Source of the DNA: an uncultured Eubacteriales bacterium
GTDB taxonomy: Bacteria > Bacillota > Clostridia > Oscillospirales > Acutalibacteraceae
Assembly: GCA_934454845.1 (NCBI GenBank)
Contig: CAKSGV010000001.1
Coordinates: 1-64,000 of the forward strand
Reading direction: 5' to 3'
Length of the DNA: 64,000 bases
Part shown: positions 49,213-58,721 of the stretch, one piece after another
How the letters are laid out: every line of letters starts with the position of its first letter
How positions within the stretch are numbered: the first letter of the stretch is position 1
The notes under the pieces: generated by a model
Told to the model about the DNA's origin: nothing
Databases searched by the model: none
What the model saw: the letters and a program-made list of their open reading frames with translations, nothing else
Program-made: the position numbers and the translations under genes

Positions 49213-51939
49213 ATGATATCCGAAAAATTATTATCCGATCTTAAAAACAGCGGCGAAAAAGGTCCCGTTAAGGAATTGAAACCGCTCTGCCGAAAAATGG
49301 CGGCTGAGGGAAGCGTTCTTTTAAAGAATGATAATGGTCTTCTTCCTCTTAAAGATAAAACTAAACTTGCAGTATTCGGAAGAATTCAGGAATACTATTA
49401 TAAAAGCGGCACAGGCTCGGGAGGCAGGGTAAATACCGAAAAAAGCTGTTCACTTATAGAGGCGCTCGAAAAAAGCGAAAATATTATAATTGATAAAACT
49501 CTTAAAAATATTTATGCCGATTGGATCTCAAAAAATCCTTTTGAAACCACTACTGCCTGGGCAAAAGAACCATGGTCGCAAAAGGAAATGCCAATAGACG
49601 AAAAAACCGTTTTAAATATCGCAAAAAATAATGACGCGGCTTTGATACTCATCGGCAGAAGCTCCGGCGAGGATCACGATAATTCCGTAAAAGAAGGCAG
49701 TTATCATCTTACAAAGGAAGAATATGACCTGATCAGTAAAGTAGGTCTTGCTTTTAAAAATACTATCGTGGTCTTAAATATCGGAAATATCGTTGATCTA
49801 AGCTTTCTTGACAACTGCAATGTAACCTCTTTGCTCACCGTTTGGCAAGGCGGCGAAATGGGCGCATTGGCGGTAGCTAACCTCTTAACCGGAAAAGAAT
49901 CCCCCTCAGGGAAACTGCCCGATACGATATTTAAAGATATTATGGATTATCCCGCTTCCGCCGATTTTGATGAAACCGATGAAAGCGTTTATTATGAGGA
50001 TATCTTTGTCGGCTATAGATATTTTGAAACTTTTAAAAAAGACTCCGTAAGATTTCCTTTCGGCTTTGGCTTAAGTTATACCGATTTTGATATAAACTTT
50101 CGTTGTGAAACGATTGGCAATACAGCAAATATCACCGCCGAGGTCAAAAATATAGGAAGACTTAAAGGCCGCGAAGTCGTTCAGATATATTGTAAAAAAC
50201 CTTGTTTGGAGCTTTCAAACCCAGCAAGAGAGCTTGCAGCATATAAAAAAACAAAGCTTCTCTCACCCGGTGAAAGCGAAATTCTTAATATAAAGATTGA
50301 TCTTAATTCTCTTTGCTCTTACGACGACGGCGGCGTTACAGGTCATAGATCCTGCTATGTTTTATTGCCTGGCGTTTATGAAATATTTGGCGGAACAGAT
50401 ATAAGAAGCACCGAAAAAATCTTTGAATTTAAAAATGACGAATTAAAAGAATTAATAAAATTAAGCGAAATCAGCGCACCTGTGAAACCGTTTGACAGGC
50501 TCACCGCAGAATTTAAAGACGGCTCTTATAAAGAAGTGTATAAACCCACTCCATTAAAAACCACCGATACTTTAAAAATAATTTCGGATAACAGACCGAA
50601 AAATTTAGAATTCACGGGCGATAAGGGAATAAAATTAATCGATGTTAAAACCAATAAAAATTCTCTTGATGAATTTGTTTCCCAACTTTCGGCTGACACT
50701 ATGAGGAGATTGATAGTAGGAGAAGGAATGAACAGCCCTAAAGTGACCGACGGCACAGGAGCCGCTTTCGGTGGTCTTGATTTTGAGCTTGCTTCCCTTG
50801 GAATTCCCACCTGCTGCGTTACCGACGGTCCTTCAGGCCTTCGAATAGAAGACGGCTCAAAAGCAACATTAATTCCTAACGGAACTCTTTTCGCCTCCTC
50901 TTTTAACGACAAGTTGACCGAAGAGATCTTCACCCTTTTAGGCGCGGAAGCTTATAGGTATAACATCGACGGTCTTTTAGGTCCCGGACTTAATATTCAC
51001 AGAGATCCGTTAAACGGCAGGAACTTCGAATATTTTTCGGAAGATCCCTATCTATCGGGAAAAATGGCGGCTGCAATGACAAGGGGAATGAGAAAAACAG
51101 GCGTTTCCACAGTTATCAAGCATATGTTCTGCAATAACCGTGAAACCAACCGCCACCACCTAAATGCCGTAGTCAGTGAAAGAGCGATAAGAGAAATCTA
51201 TCTTAAAGGATTTGAAATAGCAATTAAAGAAAGCGAAGTCACTTCGATTATGACTTCGTATAACCCTGTAAACGGTATCCATAGCTCTTCAAATTATGAT
51301 GTTTTAACCACTGTTTTGAGGAAAGAATGGAATTTCAAAGGAATGGTTATGACGGATTGGTGGGCGCTATGCGGATCAAAAGAAAACGAAAATGCTACTG
51401 ATCTCAAAGATATGGTAAGAGCGGGAAATGATATTTATATGGTAGCTCCCTCCTCCGATCTTAAAAAGAGCAATGTTTTAAGCGGACTTGAAGAGGGATA
51501 TATCACTATTGGCGAGCTTCAGAGAAATGTTAAAAATATTCTGGAATTCATAATGTCTACTCCGGCCTATGAAAAAGCCGCAAAAAATAACTTTAAGATC
51601 CCCGATACTTTAAAGCCCGTAAATGAAAGCGATTATAAAGAGGTATTTGAAATAAACGAGATAAAAAATGCAGTTAGGCTAAACGGCACATTCGGCGGAA
51701 AATATCCCGTTATTTTCAAAATAAAGTATTCTTCTTCTGCCTCACCCGTCGCTCAGGATACAGTATCTCTTTCAATCGCGGGGAAAAACGCACATATGGT
51801 ACGATCCGTAAGCGGAACGGATAATAGAACCGAAACTTTAACATTTACCTTGACCTGCGAAAGAAACGATCACTTATTTGCTTTAAGATTCCCTGAAACC
51901 GTTACATTAAAATCACTTAAATGCTTCGAGCATCAATAA
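49213..51939 (+). CDS. Glycoside hydrolase family 3 with permuted domains (beta-glucosidase-like)
   Basis: A 908-residue cytoplasmic GH3 enzyme. The order is inverted compared with usual GH3: the alpha/beta-sandwich comes first (SVLLKNDNGLLPL near residue 34; SSGEDHDNS), then a fibronectin-III-like domain (VVQIYCKKP), then the TIM-barrel catalytic domain at the C-terminus (GPGLNIHRDPLNGRNFEYFSEDP, IKHMFCNN, and MVMTDWWA with the nucleophile Asp). Such permuted GH3 enzymes are known from Ruminococcus. ATG 49213 follows AAAGGAGG. No signal peptide, so it cuts imported oligosaccharides. Regulated by the divergent AraC protein. Confidence 0.9.
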   Translation: MISEKLLSDLKNSGEKGPVKELKPLCRKMAAEGSVLLKNDNGLLPLKDKTKLAVFGRIQEYYYKSGTGSGGRVNTEKSCSLIEALEKSENIIIDKTLKNIYADWISKNPFETTTAWAKEPWSQKEMPIDEKTVLNIAKNNDAALILIGRSSGEDHDNSVKEGSYHLTKEEYDLISKVGLAFKNTIVVLNIGNIVDLSFLDNCNVTSLLTVWQGGEMGALAVANLLTGKESPSGKLPDTIFKDIMDYPASADFDETDESVYYEDIFVGYRYFETFKKDSVRFPFGFGLSYTDFDINFRCETIGNTANITAEVKNIGRLKGREVVQIYCKKPCLELSNPARELAAYKKTKLLSPGESEILNIKIDLNSLCSYDDGGVTGHRSCYVLLPGVYEIFGGTDIRSTEKIFEFKNDELKELIKLSEISAPVKPFDRLTAEFKDGSYKEVYKPTPLKTTDTLKIISDNRPKNLEFTGDKGIKLIDVKTNKNSLDEFVSQLSADTMRRLIVGEGMNSPKVTDGTGAAFGGLDFELASLGIPTCCVTDGPSGLRIEDGSKATLIPNGTLFASSFNDKLTEEIFTLLGAEAYRYNIDGLLGPGLNIHRDPLNGRNFEYFSEDPYLSGKMAAAMTRGMRKTGVSTVIKHMFCNNRETNRHHLNAVVSERAIREIYLKGFEIAIKESEVTSIMTSYNPVNGIHSSSNYDVLTTVLRKEWNFKGMVMTDWWALCGSKENENATDLKDMVRAGNDIYMVAPSSDLKKSNVLSGLEEGYITIGELQRNVKNILEFIMSTPAYEKAAKNNFKIPDTLKPVNESDYKEVFEINEIKNAVRLNGTFGGKYPVIFKIKYSSSASPVAQDTVSLSIAGKNAHMVRSVSGTDNRTETLTFTLTCERNDHLFALRFPETVTLKSLKCFEHQ

Positions 51940-51942
51940 AAA

Positions 51943-51968
51943 AATGCGGCAATGTGCCGCATTTTTTT
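51943..51968 (+). terminator. Terminator after the GH3 gene
   Basis: AATGCGGC and GCCGCATT form the stem around a short loop, followed by seven T. Confidence 0.9.
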
Positions 51969-51969
51969 A

Positions 51970-51998
51970 TTGATTTTTTTTAATATAAGAGCTATAAT
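51970..51998 (+). promoter_or_regulatory. tRNA-Gly promoter
   Basis: TTGATT (51970-51975), 17 bases, TATAAT (51993-51998), ten bases before the tRNA 5' end. Confidence 0.75.
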
Positions 51999-52008
51999 AT
52001 TAATATAT

Positions 52009-52082
52009 GCGGATATAGTTCAGTGGTAGAATGTCAGCTTCCCAAGCTGAAAATGCGGGTTCGATCCCCGTTATCCGCTCCA
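52009..52082 (+). tRNA. tRNA-Gly (anticodon CCC)
   Basis: A 74-base cloverleaf: acceptor GCGGATA/TATCCGC, D stem GTTC/GAAT, anticodon stem TCAGC/GCTGA around TTCCCAA (anticodon CCC, Gly GGG codon), T arm GCGGG-TTCGATC-CCCGT, discriminator T, encoded CCA. Confidence 0.95.
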
Positions 52083-52085
52083 CAC

Positions 52086-52118
52086 AAAAAGCGGTGCAAA
52101 ATTGCGCCGCTTTTATTT
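52086..52118 (+). terminator. Terminator after tRNA-Gly
   Basis: AAAAGCGGTGC and GCGCCGCTTTT arms with one wobble pair, followed by TATTTT. It also lies next to the 3' end of the MATE gene. Confidence 0.8.
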
Positions 52119-52122
52119 TGGT

Positions 52123-53511
52123 TTAAAAATCGCTTATATTTTCGTTAATGATTTTTTTATCATAAGAATTCTTCAGAATAAATAATGAGATTATCGCTGT
52201 TAAAACTTCTGCAATAGGGAAAGTCCACCAAACGGTATCGGTAACATTATTTGACCGCGTAAATAAAAACGCCACAGGGAAAACAAAAACAACAAGTCTT
52301 AAAAGTGAAATTATCAAAGGTCTTACCGCATATCTTATTGATTGTAAAATTCCTTGAATAGCTACTGAAACGCCCATAAATATAAATCCGCAGCTTGAAA
52401 TTCTCAAAGCCTTAGCGCAAACATTTATTATTTCTTTCGTAGTTCCTCCGGCTAAAGCAAATAAATTTGATAAGGGATAAGCAAATATTTCGAATAAAAC
52501 GCTGATTATTAAAGTAACGATCACGGTATCGATTATACCGTATTTAATACATTCGTCAATTCTTTTTTTATTCTTCATTCCGTAATTGAAAGATAATATC
52601 GATATTATAGTATTTGAAAGACCGAACGCCGAAAACAATGCGATCTGCTGAATTTTATAATAAATTCCGAATGAACTTATCAAAATTGTCTGATTTACTT
52701 CTGCCAAACCTAAAATAGCATTCATTCCCGCCATCATTACAGCCAGCATTGCTTGCATAAGCGCCGCGGAAACACCTATACCGTAAATTCCTTTTATTAT
52801 ACTTATTTCCGCTTTTGTGTACTTAATATTTCCGTCAATTCCCGAGTTCTTTCTGTAATGAAAATACATCGCGATAAATAATGATAAAAACTGACCTATC
52901 ACCGTAGCCCACGCCGCACCTGCAACACCCATTTTGAGCGGATAAATAAAAATATAATCAAGTACAATATTTGCAACTGCTCCCGATATCTGAGAAATAG
53001 TAGAAAGCATTGTTTTTCCGGTTGCCTGCAAAAACCTTTCATAAACCGTAAAACCTATTGAGCCCAAAGAAAAACAAGTACAAATTTTTAAATATTCGGT
53101 TCCCATTTTCACAATTTCTTTGTCATCATTAAATAAAGATATAAACCATTTTGATCCGAAAATTCCGAATAATAAAAATATCAGATAAATACATAAACTT
53201 AAAAATATTCCGTTTCCCGCTGTTTTATTAACTTTTTCTTTATCGTTCTCTCCTAAGCTTTTTGAAAGCAATGCATTTAATCCTACCCCGGTTCCTACAC
53301 CGATAGCAATTATCATTATCTGGATCGGGAAAGCATAAGTAAGCGCCTGATTTGCCATAGCACCTTTAGCTCCCATATTTGCCACATAAATGCTGTCAAT
53401 TACATTATAAAGAGCTTGTAAGACCATTGATACGATCATTGGCAGTCCCATTTTCAAAATTAATTTTTTAATAGGTGCAACTGCCATTTTATTAAGATTT
53501 CTTTCCTGCAT
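52123..53511 (-). CDS. MATE family efflux transporter
   Basis: A 462-residue protein with 12 membrane helices in two halves. MATE features are QALYNVIDSIYVANMG near the start and its counterpart in the second half. It exports cationic drugs or metabolites using sodium or proton gradients. ATG 53511 (MQERNLNKMAV) is chosen because AAAGGAG precedes it; the longer reading crosses a terminator hairpin and a promoter. Its leader contains a strong hairpin followed by T6 (see 53534-53572), so expression may be attenuated. Confidence 0.9.
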   Translation of the reverse strand: MQERNLNKMAVAPIKKLILKMGLPMIVSMVLQALYNVIDSIYVANMGAKGAMANQALTYAFPIQIMIIAIGVGTGVGLNALLSKSLGENDKEKVNKTAGNGIFLSLCIYLIFLLFGIFGSKWFISLFNDDKEIVKMGTEYLKICTCFSLGSIGFTVYERFLQATGKTMLSTISQISGAVANIVLDYIFIYPLKMGVAGAAWATVIGQFLSLFIAMYFHYRKNSGIDGNIKYTKAEISIIKGIYGIGVSAALMQAMLAVMMAGMNAILGLAEVNQTILISSFGIYYKIQQIALFSAFGLSNTIISILSFNYGMKNKKRIDECIKYGIIDTVIVTLIISVLFEIFAYPLSNLFALAGGTTKEIINVCAKALRISSCGFIFMGVSVAIQGILQSIRYAVRPLIISLLRLVVFVFPVAFLFTRSNNVTDTVWWTFPIAEVLTAIISLFILKNSYDKKIINENISDF

Positions 53512-53533
53512 ATTTTCTCCTTTTCGGCACAAA

Positions 53534-53572
53534 AAAGAGGCGTAAATCCATAAACTGGATTTACGCCTCTTT
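53534..53572 (-). terminator. Strong terminator hairpin in the leader of the MATE gene
   Basis: AAAGAGGCGTAAATCCA (53534-53550) and its exact complement (53556-53572) form a 17-bp stem with a five-base loop; on the minus strand six T follow. It ends the ATP synthase transcript but also lies between the MATE promoter and MATE start. Confidence 0.85.
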
Positions 53573-53598
53573 AAAAAGACACTCGTTATAGTATTATA

Positions 53599-53627
53599 AT
53601 TATAACAAATTAATTTTGATTTTTCAA
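53599..53627 (-). promoter_or_regulatory. Sigma-A promoter of the MATE gene
   Basis: Minus-strand TTGAAA (53622-53627), 17 bases, TATAAT (53599-53604). It gives a leader of about 80 bases that contains the terminator hairpin. Confidence 0.65.
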
Positions 53628-53653
53628 GCTTAAAATTTTGATTTTTTTCGCTA

Positions 53654-53944
53654 TCAATCGCAAATTTCACTATCGGTCTTTTCATTAAAAGGCCTTGCGC
53701 TTAATGTAAGCAATACGGCGGTTTTTCTGGTAACCGTGAGAATTCCGGATCCTATAAAAAGTTCTTTAACGGACCCGTCCGGGAGTTCGATCTTGCATTT
53801 GCCGTAATTAGTAGCGGTCGCGAAAGGAATATGCCCTGCCATTATGGCAAGATCTCCTTCCGATCCTCTAAGTGATAAATTAACGGCGTCGGTCTTTAAA
53901 TAATCTCCGTCCGGTGTTGAAACCGTAAGCTTAAAAGTTTCCAT
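53654..53944 (-). CDS. atpC: ATP synthase F1 epsilon subunit, short form
   Basis: A 96-residue protein with the N-terminal beta-sandwich of epsilon: TVSTPDGDYLKTDAVNLSLRGSEGDLAIMAGHIPF and GSGILTVTRKTAVLL. The C-terminal two-helix domain (usually residues about 90-135) that can inhibit ATP hydrolysis is missing; downstream frames show no sign of it. It is the last gene of the operon. Confidence 0.92.
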   Translation of the reverse strand: METFKLTVSTPDGDYLKTDAVNLSLRGSEGDLAIMAGHIPFATATNYGKCKIELPDGSVKELFIGSGILTVTRKTAVLLTLSARPFNEKTDSEICD

Positions 53945-53950
53945 TATATT

Positions 53951-55345
53951 TTAACCCCTCTTTGCCTTTTCGACTGCCTCATCAATGGTTCCTACAAACA
54001 GAAAAGCAGATTCGGGTAGATCGTCGTGTTTACCCTCGATGATTTCTTTAAATCCTCGAATCGTTTCGCTGAGCGGTACATAAGTACCGGGAATTCCCGT
54101 AAATTTTTCCGAAACATGGAAAGGCTGAGATAAGAATCTTTGAATTTTTCTTGCTCTTGATACCGTTACCTTATCCTCGTCGGAAAGCTCATCCATACCC
54201 ATGATCGCAATGATATCCATAAGTTCATTGTATCTTTGAAGTATTCTCTGCACTTCACGGGCAACCGCGTAATGTTCTTCACCTAAAATCTCTTCCGAAA
54301 GAATTCTGCTTGTAGACTCCAGCGGATCAACAGCGGGATAAATGCCCTGAGAAGATATTTCTCTTGATAAAACCGTGGTTGCGTCAAGATGAGCAAATGT
54401 GGTTGCAGGAGCAGGATCCGTAAGATCGTCAGCCGGGACATATACCGCCTGAACAGATGTTATAGAGCCTTTTTTCGTAGAAGTAATTCTTTCCTGCAAA
54501 GCACCCATTTCGTTAGCAAGCGTCGGCTGATATCCTACTGCCGAAGGCATTCTGCCGAGCAGTGCGGAAACCTCGCTTCCTGCCTGGGTGAACCTGAATA
54601 TATTATCGATAAACAGTAAAACGTCTTGTCCCTCGGTATCTCTGAAATATTCAGCCATAGTAAGTCCCGAAAGACCTACTCTCATTCTCGCTCCGGGCGG
54701 CTCGTTCATCTGACCGTACACAAGCGCGGTGTTTGAAAGAACTCCCGATTGCTTCATTTCATTATAAAGATCGTTACCCTCTCTCGTGCGCTCGCCGACT
54801 CCCGTGAATACCGAAAGTCCGCCATGTTGCTTGGCAACGTTGTTTATAAGCTCCATTATAAGAACGGTCTTTCCTACGCCCGCTCCACCGAACAGACCTA
54901 TTTTTCCGCCCTTAGAATACGGGCAGATAAGATCGATAACCTTAATTCCGGTTTCGAGTATCTCAGTAGAAGCCGAAAGTTCATCATATTCAGGCGGATT
55001 TCTGTGGATATTCCAGCGTTCGGGGTTTTTAAGCTCCTCGCCGTTATCCACAGTCTGACCTAAAACATTGAATATTCTTCCTAAAGTTTCTTTTCCTACC
55101 GGCACGCTTATCGGCGCTTTGGTATCAGTTACCTCGGTGCCTCTTTTAAGTCCGTCGGTAGAAGCCATTGCGATACATCTTACAACATTATCGCCTATGT
55201 GCTGTGCAACCTCAACCGTAAGCGTTCTGTCGTCTATCGGCATAGTTAAAGCATTGTTTATTGCAGGAAGATTATCCTGTCCGAATTTTACATCGACAAC
55301 AGGTCCCATAACCTGTTCAACAAAACCTTTATTTTGTTCAGCCAA
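53951..55345 (-). CDS. atpD: ATP synthase F1 beta subunit
   Basis: A 464-residue catalytic subunit: GGAGVGKTVLIMELI (Walker A), VLLFIDNIFRFTQAGSEVSALLGRMPSAVGYQPTL region split around residues 240-270, and the hallmark ALQERITSTKKGSITS. Normal length. It makes or splits ATP with the alpha subunit. Confidence 0.98.
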   Translation of the reverse strand: MAEQNKGFVEQVMGPVVDVKFGQDNLPAINNALTMPIDDRTLTVEVAQHIGDNVVRCIAMASTDGLKRGTEVTDTKAPISVPVGKETLGRIFNVLGQTVDNGEELKNPERWNIHRNPPEYDELSASTEILETGIKVIDLICPYSKGGKIGLFGGAGVGKTVLIMELINNVAKQHGGLSVFTGVGERTREGNDLYNEMKQSGVLSNTALVYGQMNEPPGARMRVGLSGLTMAEYFRDTEGQDVLLFIDNIFRFTQAGSEVSALLGRMPSAVGYQPTLANEMGALQERITSTKKGSITSVQAVYVPADDLTDPAPATTFAHLDATTVLSREISSQGIYPAVDPLESTSRILSEEILGEEHYAVAREVQRILQRYNELMDIIAIMGMDELSDEDKVTVSRARKIQRFLSQPFHVSEKFTGIPGTYVPLSETIRGFKEIIEGKHDDLPESAFLFVGTIDEAVEKAKRG

Positions 55346-55359
55346 AGATTTTTCCTCCT

Positions 55360-56166
55360 TTAAAGATCGCCTGACCCGGCGACTATCTCCGTTATTTCCT
55401 GCGTAATAGCGCCTTGCCTTGCGCGGTTGTATTTAAGCCTTAATCCGTCAATCATCTGCTGGGCGTTTTTCCCTGCTGAATCCATTGCCGCACGCCTTGC
55501 CGCAACTTCGCACGCAAAGCTTTCTCTTGCCCTTGCTAAAATAATTCCCGAAATATATTCTTTTACTATCCGATTAAGCATTGTAAGCTCGTCAGGCTCG
55601 AAAACCGTGCCTGCGCTTTGCTTTTGCTCCGATTTTTCAAGCGGAAGCAAAAATTCGATTTTAGCCGTCTGCGAAAGCATTGATTCATATTCGGTATAAA
55701 CAATTCCGAGCTTTGAAAACTCACCGTTTAAATACTGCTCGCAAAGCTCATCCGTAAGCTCTTTTGCAGTTTCAAAAGAATAGCCCTCGCACATTACTGT
55801 CTCTTTTCCGAACTTATCGCATGCTCTCTTTCCTATAGGAATAATTTCAGCGTTTTCATATTCTTTGCAAAGCCTGAAAATATTTGCGTTGTACCCGCCT
55901 GCAAGCCCTCTGTCGCCGGCTATTACAATAAGTTTTAAAGCATCTGCGCCATTGTCCTTTAAATAAGGACTGTTTCGGCATTCTGCAGAGGAAGTAAGTG
56001 TGCTTATCATATCTTGAAGCGCGCAGGAATATTGCTTACTGTTTTGCATTGCTATTCCCGATTTTCTCAGCTTTGATGAGGCAACCAATCCCATAGCTTT
56101 CGTCAGATGAAGAGTGGAATTTACGCTTTTGATTCTGATTCTGAGTTTTTTCGTATCAGCTCCCAA
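55360..56166 (-). CDS. atpG: ATP synthase F1 gamma subunit
   Basis: A 268-residue rotor shaft subunit with the N-terminal helix KKLRIRIKSVNSTLHLTKAM and the C-terminal RAAMDSAGKNAQQMIDGLRLKYNRARQGAITQEITEIV coiled-coil partner (residues about 220-264). The start appears to be TTG at 56166. GDRGLAGGYNANI marks the central domain. Somewhat shorter than the E. coli subunit (287). Confidence 0.95.
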   Translation of the reverse strand: MGADTKKLRIRIKSVNSTLHLTKAMGLVASSKLRKSGIAMQNSKQYSCALQDMISTLTSSAECRNSPYLKDNGADALKLIVIAGDRGLAGGYNANIFRLCKEYENAEIIPIGKRACDKFGKETVMCEGYSFETAKELTDELCEQYLNGEFSKLGIVYTEYESMLSQTAKIEFLLPLEKSEQKQSAGTVFEPDELTMLNRIVKEYISGIILARARESFACEVAARRAAMDSAGKNAQQMIDGLRLKYNRARQGAITQEITEIVAGSGDL

Positions 56167-56175
56167 AGCCTTATG

Positions 56176-57669
56176 TCACCTCTGCATTTCTCCGAGAGCC
56201 TTTTTGAGGGTTTCGATATCCTCTTCCTCAAAATAGTTCTCTTTTATTCTCTTTAAAAATCCGCTGTATTTGTTTTTAAGAAGCGCATAAAGATCGCGCT
56301 CATATTTCTTAACATCGGATACCTCGACTGAATTGAGATAACCGTTTATAACAGCGTAAACTATAGCAACTTGGCACCCTACTTCGACGGGAGAGTTTTT
56401 ATTTTGCTTTAAAACTTCTACTATTCTTTCTCCTAAAGCAAGCCTTGCCTTGGTATCGGCGTCAAGGTCGCTTCCGAACTGCGCAAACGCCTGCAATTCT
56501 CTATACTGCGAATATAAAAGTTTGAGCTCACCCGAAACTTTTTTCATTCCCTTAAGCTGTGCCGAACCGCCGACTCGCGAAACGGAAATACCGGGATTTA
56601 TTGCCGGCATAATTCCGCTGTGGAATAGCTCCGTTTCAAGGAATATTTGTCCGTCTGTGATAGATATAACATTCGTCGGAATATACGCCGAAACATCGCC
56701 TGCCTGAGTTTCGATTATAGGCAATGCCGTTATCGATCCGCCGCCGTATTCATCGGCAACGCAGGCCGCTCTTTCAAGAAGTCTTGAATGGAGATAGAAA
56801 ACATCTCCCGGGTATGCCTCTCTTCCGGGAGGTCTTCTGATAAGCAGCGAAAGTGCTCTGTAGGCTACAGCGTGCTTTGAAAGATCGTCATATACTATCA
56901 GCACGTCTTTACCCTGCGCTCTGAAATATTCCGCCATGGCACATCCTGCATAAGGAGCAATATATTGAAGTGGCGCGCTTTCGGAAGCGAATGCGGAAAT
57001 AACTATCGTATAGTCCATTGCGCCTTCGCGCTTTAAATCATTAACAAGCTGAACAACAGAAGTGGATTTCTGACCTATAGATACATAGATACAGATAACT
57101 CCTGTGTCTTTTTGGTTTATAATCGTATCGGTAACGATTTCCGTTTTACCTGTCTGCCTGTCGCCTATAATAAGCTCTCTTTGTCCTCTGCCTATCGGTA
57201 TCATACTGTCGATCGCTTTGATACCTGTCTGCAAAGGCACGCAAACGCTCTTTCGCTCGATAATTCCCGGCGCTTCTTCTTCTACAGGGCGGTACTCCGC
57301 GGCTTTTATAGGACCTTTACCGTCAATAGGATTACCAAGGGCGTTTACTATTCTTCCTAAAAATTCCTCACCTACAGGAACCGAAAGAACCTTGCCCGTT
57401 CTTTTGACCTCGGTACCCTCACTGATACCGTCGCTGTCAGATAAAATTGCTACGGAAACAGCCTCACTTTCAAGGTTCTGTGCGACACCGTAACTTCCGT
57501 CGGCAAATTCAACAAGCTCGTTTGCCATACAATTTCGAAGACCGTAAACCCTTGCAATACCGTCGCCGACTATCATAACCTTGCCGGTTTCGCGCATTTC
57601 TATCTTATCATCAAAGTTTTTAATCTGTTCTTTGATAATTCCGCTGATTTCTTCCGCTTTTGTTTTCAT
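56176..57669 (-). CDS. atpA: ATP synthase F1 alpha subunit
   Basis: A 497-residue subunit with GDRQTGKTEIVTD (nucleotide-binding P-loop), GDGIARVYGL at the N-terminal barrel and ALPIIETQAGDVSAYIPTNVISITDGQIF. Overlaps atpH by four bases. Confidence 0.98.
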   Translation of the reverse strand: MKTKAEEISGIIKEQIKNFDDKIEMRETGKVMIVGDGIARVYGLRNCMANELVEFADGSYGVAQNLESEAVSVAILSDSDGISEGTEVKRTGKVLSVPVGEEFLGRIVNALGNPIDGKGPIKAAEYRPVEEEAPGIIERKSVCVPLQTGIKAIDSMIPIGRGQRELIIGDRQTGKTEIVTDTIINQKDTGVICIYVSIGQKSTSVVQLVNDLKREGAMDYTIVISAFASESAPLQYIAPYAGCAMAEYFRAQGKDVLIVYDDLSKHAVAYRALSLLIRRPPGREAYPGDVFYLHSRLLERAACVADEYGGGSITALPIIETQAGDVSAYIPTNVISITDGQIFLETELFHSGIMPAINPGISVSRVGGSAQLKGMKKVSGELKLLYSQYRELQAFAQFGSDLDADTKARLALGERIVEVLKQNKNSPVEVGCQVAIVYAVINGYLNSVEVSDVKKYERDLYALLKNKYSGFLKRIKENYFEEEDIETLKKALGEMQR

Positions 57670-58196
57670 CTGTCCATCACTTCCTTTATGTCACGGAGCT
57701 TTTGTTTAACGCTGCCGTCTAAAATTTTTCCGTCAACTTCAATAATAATTCCGCCTATAAGCTCTTCGTCTATGCTAAGCTCAAGCCTTACCTTTTTACC
57801 TGTAAGCTTGCTTATTTTTTCTGTAAGTTTCTGCTTTTCCTCTTCACTTAAACTTACCGCGCTTTTAACCGTTGCAACGGTTGTCTGCTCATAGTCGTTT
57901 AAAAGTTTGCCGAATTCTTCAATACAACTTTCAATTTTCGAAATTCTCTTTTTTTGAGTGAGCAGCTTTAAAAAGTTAAGCACATCTAAACTTACTTTAC
58001 CTTTAAAAGCCTCGTCAATGCATTTAAGCTTTTCTTCATTCCCGATAGCAGGAGAGCATAGAAGCTCCTTGTATTCAGGATTATCTTTAAATGCAGTGCC
58101 GATGACCGCTAATTCTTCAGAATAAAGCCTTTCGTTTCCTTGTTCGGTTCCCAGAGAAAACAGTGCCTGCGCATATTCGGTATATACTTCATTCAT
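57666..58196 (-). CDS. atpH: ATP synthase F1 delta subunit
   Basis: A 176-residue helical protein, YAQALFSLG at its start and ELIGGIIIEVDGKILDGSVKQKL at its end, typical of delta/OSCP. ATG 58196 (MNEVYTEYAQ) overlaps the atpF stop; the longer reading runs inside atpF. It joins F1 to the b-subunit stalk. Confidence 0.94.
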   Translation of the reverse strand: MNEVYTEYAQALFSLGTEQGNERLYSEELAVIGTAFKDNPEYKELLCSPAIGNEEKLKCIDEAFKGKVSLDVLNFLKLLTQKKRISKIESCIEEFGKLLNDYEQTTVATVKSAVSLSEEEKQKLTEKISKLTGKKVRLELSIDEELIGGIIIEVDGKILDGSVKQKLRDIKEVMDR

Positions 58197-58698
58197 CGCT
58201 TTCACCGATCTCATCAATAAAGGAATCTATGAGCTTTCTCTGATCGTTTTCGCTTAGCTCTCTTGAAAGTATCTTGCCCGCAACAGCGGTGGATACCTCG
58301 GAGATCTGCTGCTTTAACGATTCCTCGGATTTGCGCTTTTCAAGCTCCATTTCGCTCTTTGCACGCGCAACAATATTATCCGCCTGTTTTTTCGCCTCGG
58401 CAGTTATTTCCTCAGCTCTTATCTTAGCCGCGTCGGCAGCGGAACCGATTATCTCATTTGCCTTTTCATCGGCGGCTTCGATCTTACCGTTCCACTCGTT
58501 TTCTGTCTTTTTGGCATTTTCAAGAGCCGTTTTGGCGTCGGAATAATCCGTGTCAATAGCTTTTTGCCTGTCGTCAAGCACTTTATTTACAGGTTTGAAA
58601 AGAAAGTGCTTTAAAATAAGAAAAAGAATAACAAGATTGCAAAGAGAAATAATTATCTGCCAAATATTAACGGATATAACATCTAAAAAGTCCGACAT
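58189..58698 (-). CDS. atpF: ATP synthase F0 b subunit
   Basis: A 169-residue protein: N-terminal membrane helix (about 10-28), then a long Ala/Glu/Lys coiled coil and a delta-binding end. Conserved FKPVNKVLDDRQKAID follows the membrane segment. Forms the peripheral stalk. Confidence 0.95.
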   Translation of the reverse strand: MSDFLDVISVNIWQIIISLCNLVILFLILKHFLFKPVNKVLDDRQKAIDTDYSDAKTALENAKKTENEWNGKIEAADEKANEIIGSAADAAKIRAEEITAEAKKQADNIVARAKSEMELEKRKSEESLKQQISEVSTAVAGKILSRELSENDQRKLIDSFIDEIGESDE

Positions 58699-58721
58699 TT
58701 TATCACTTTCTCCAAATTAAA

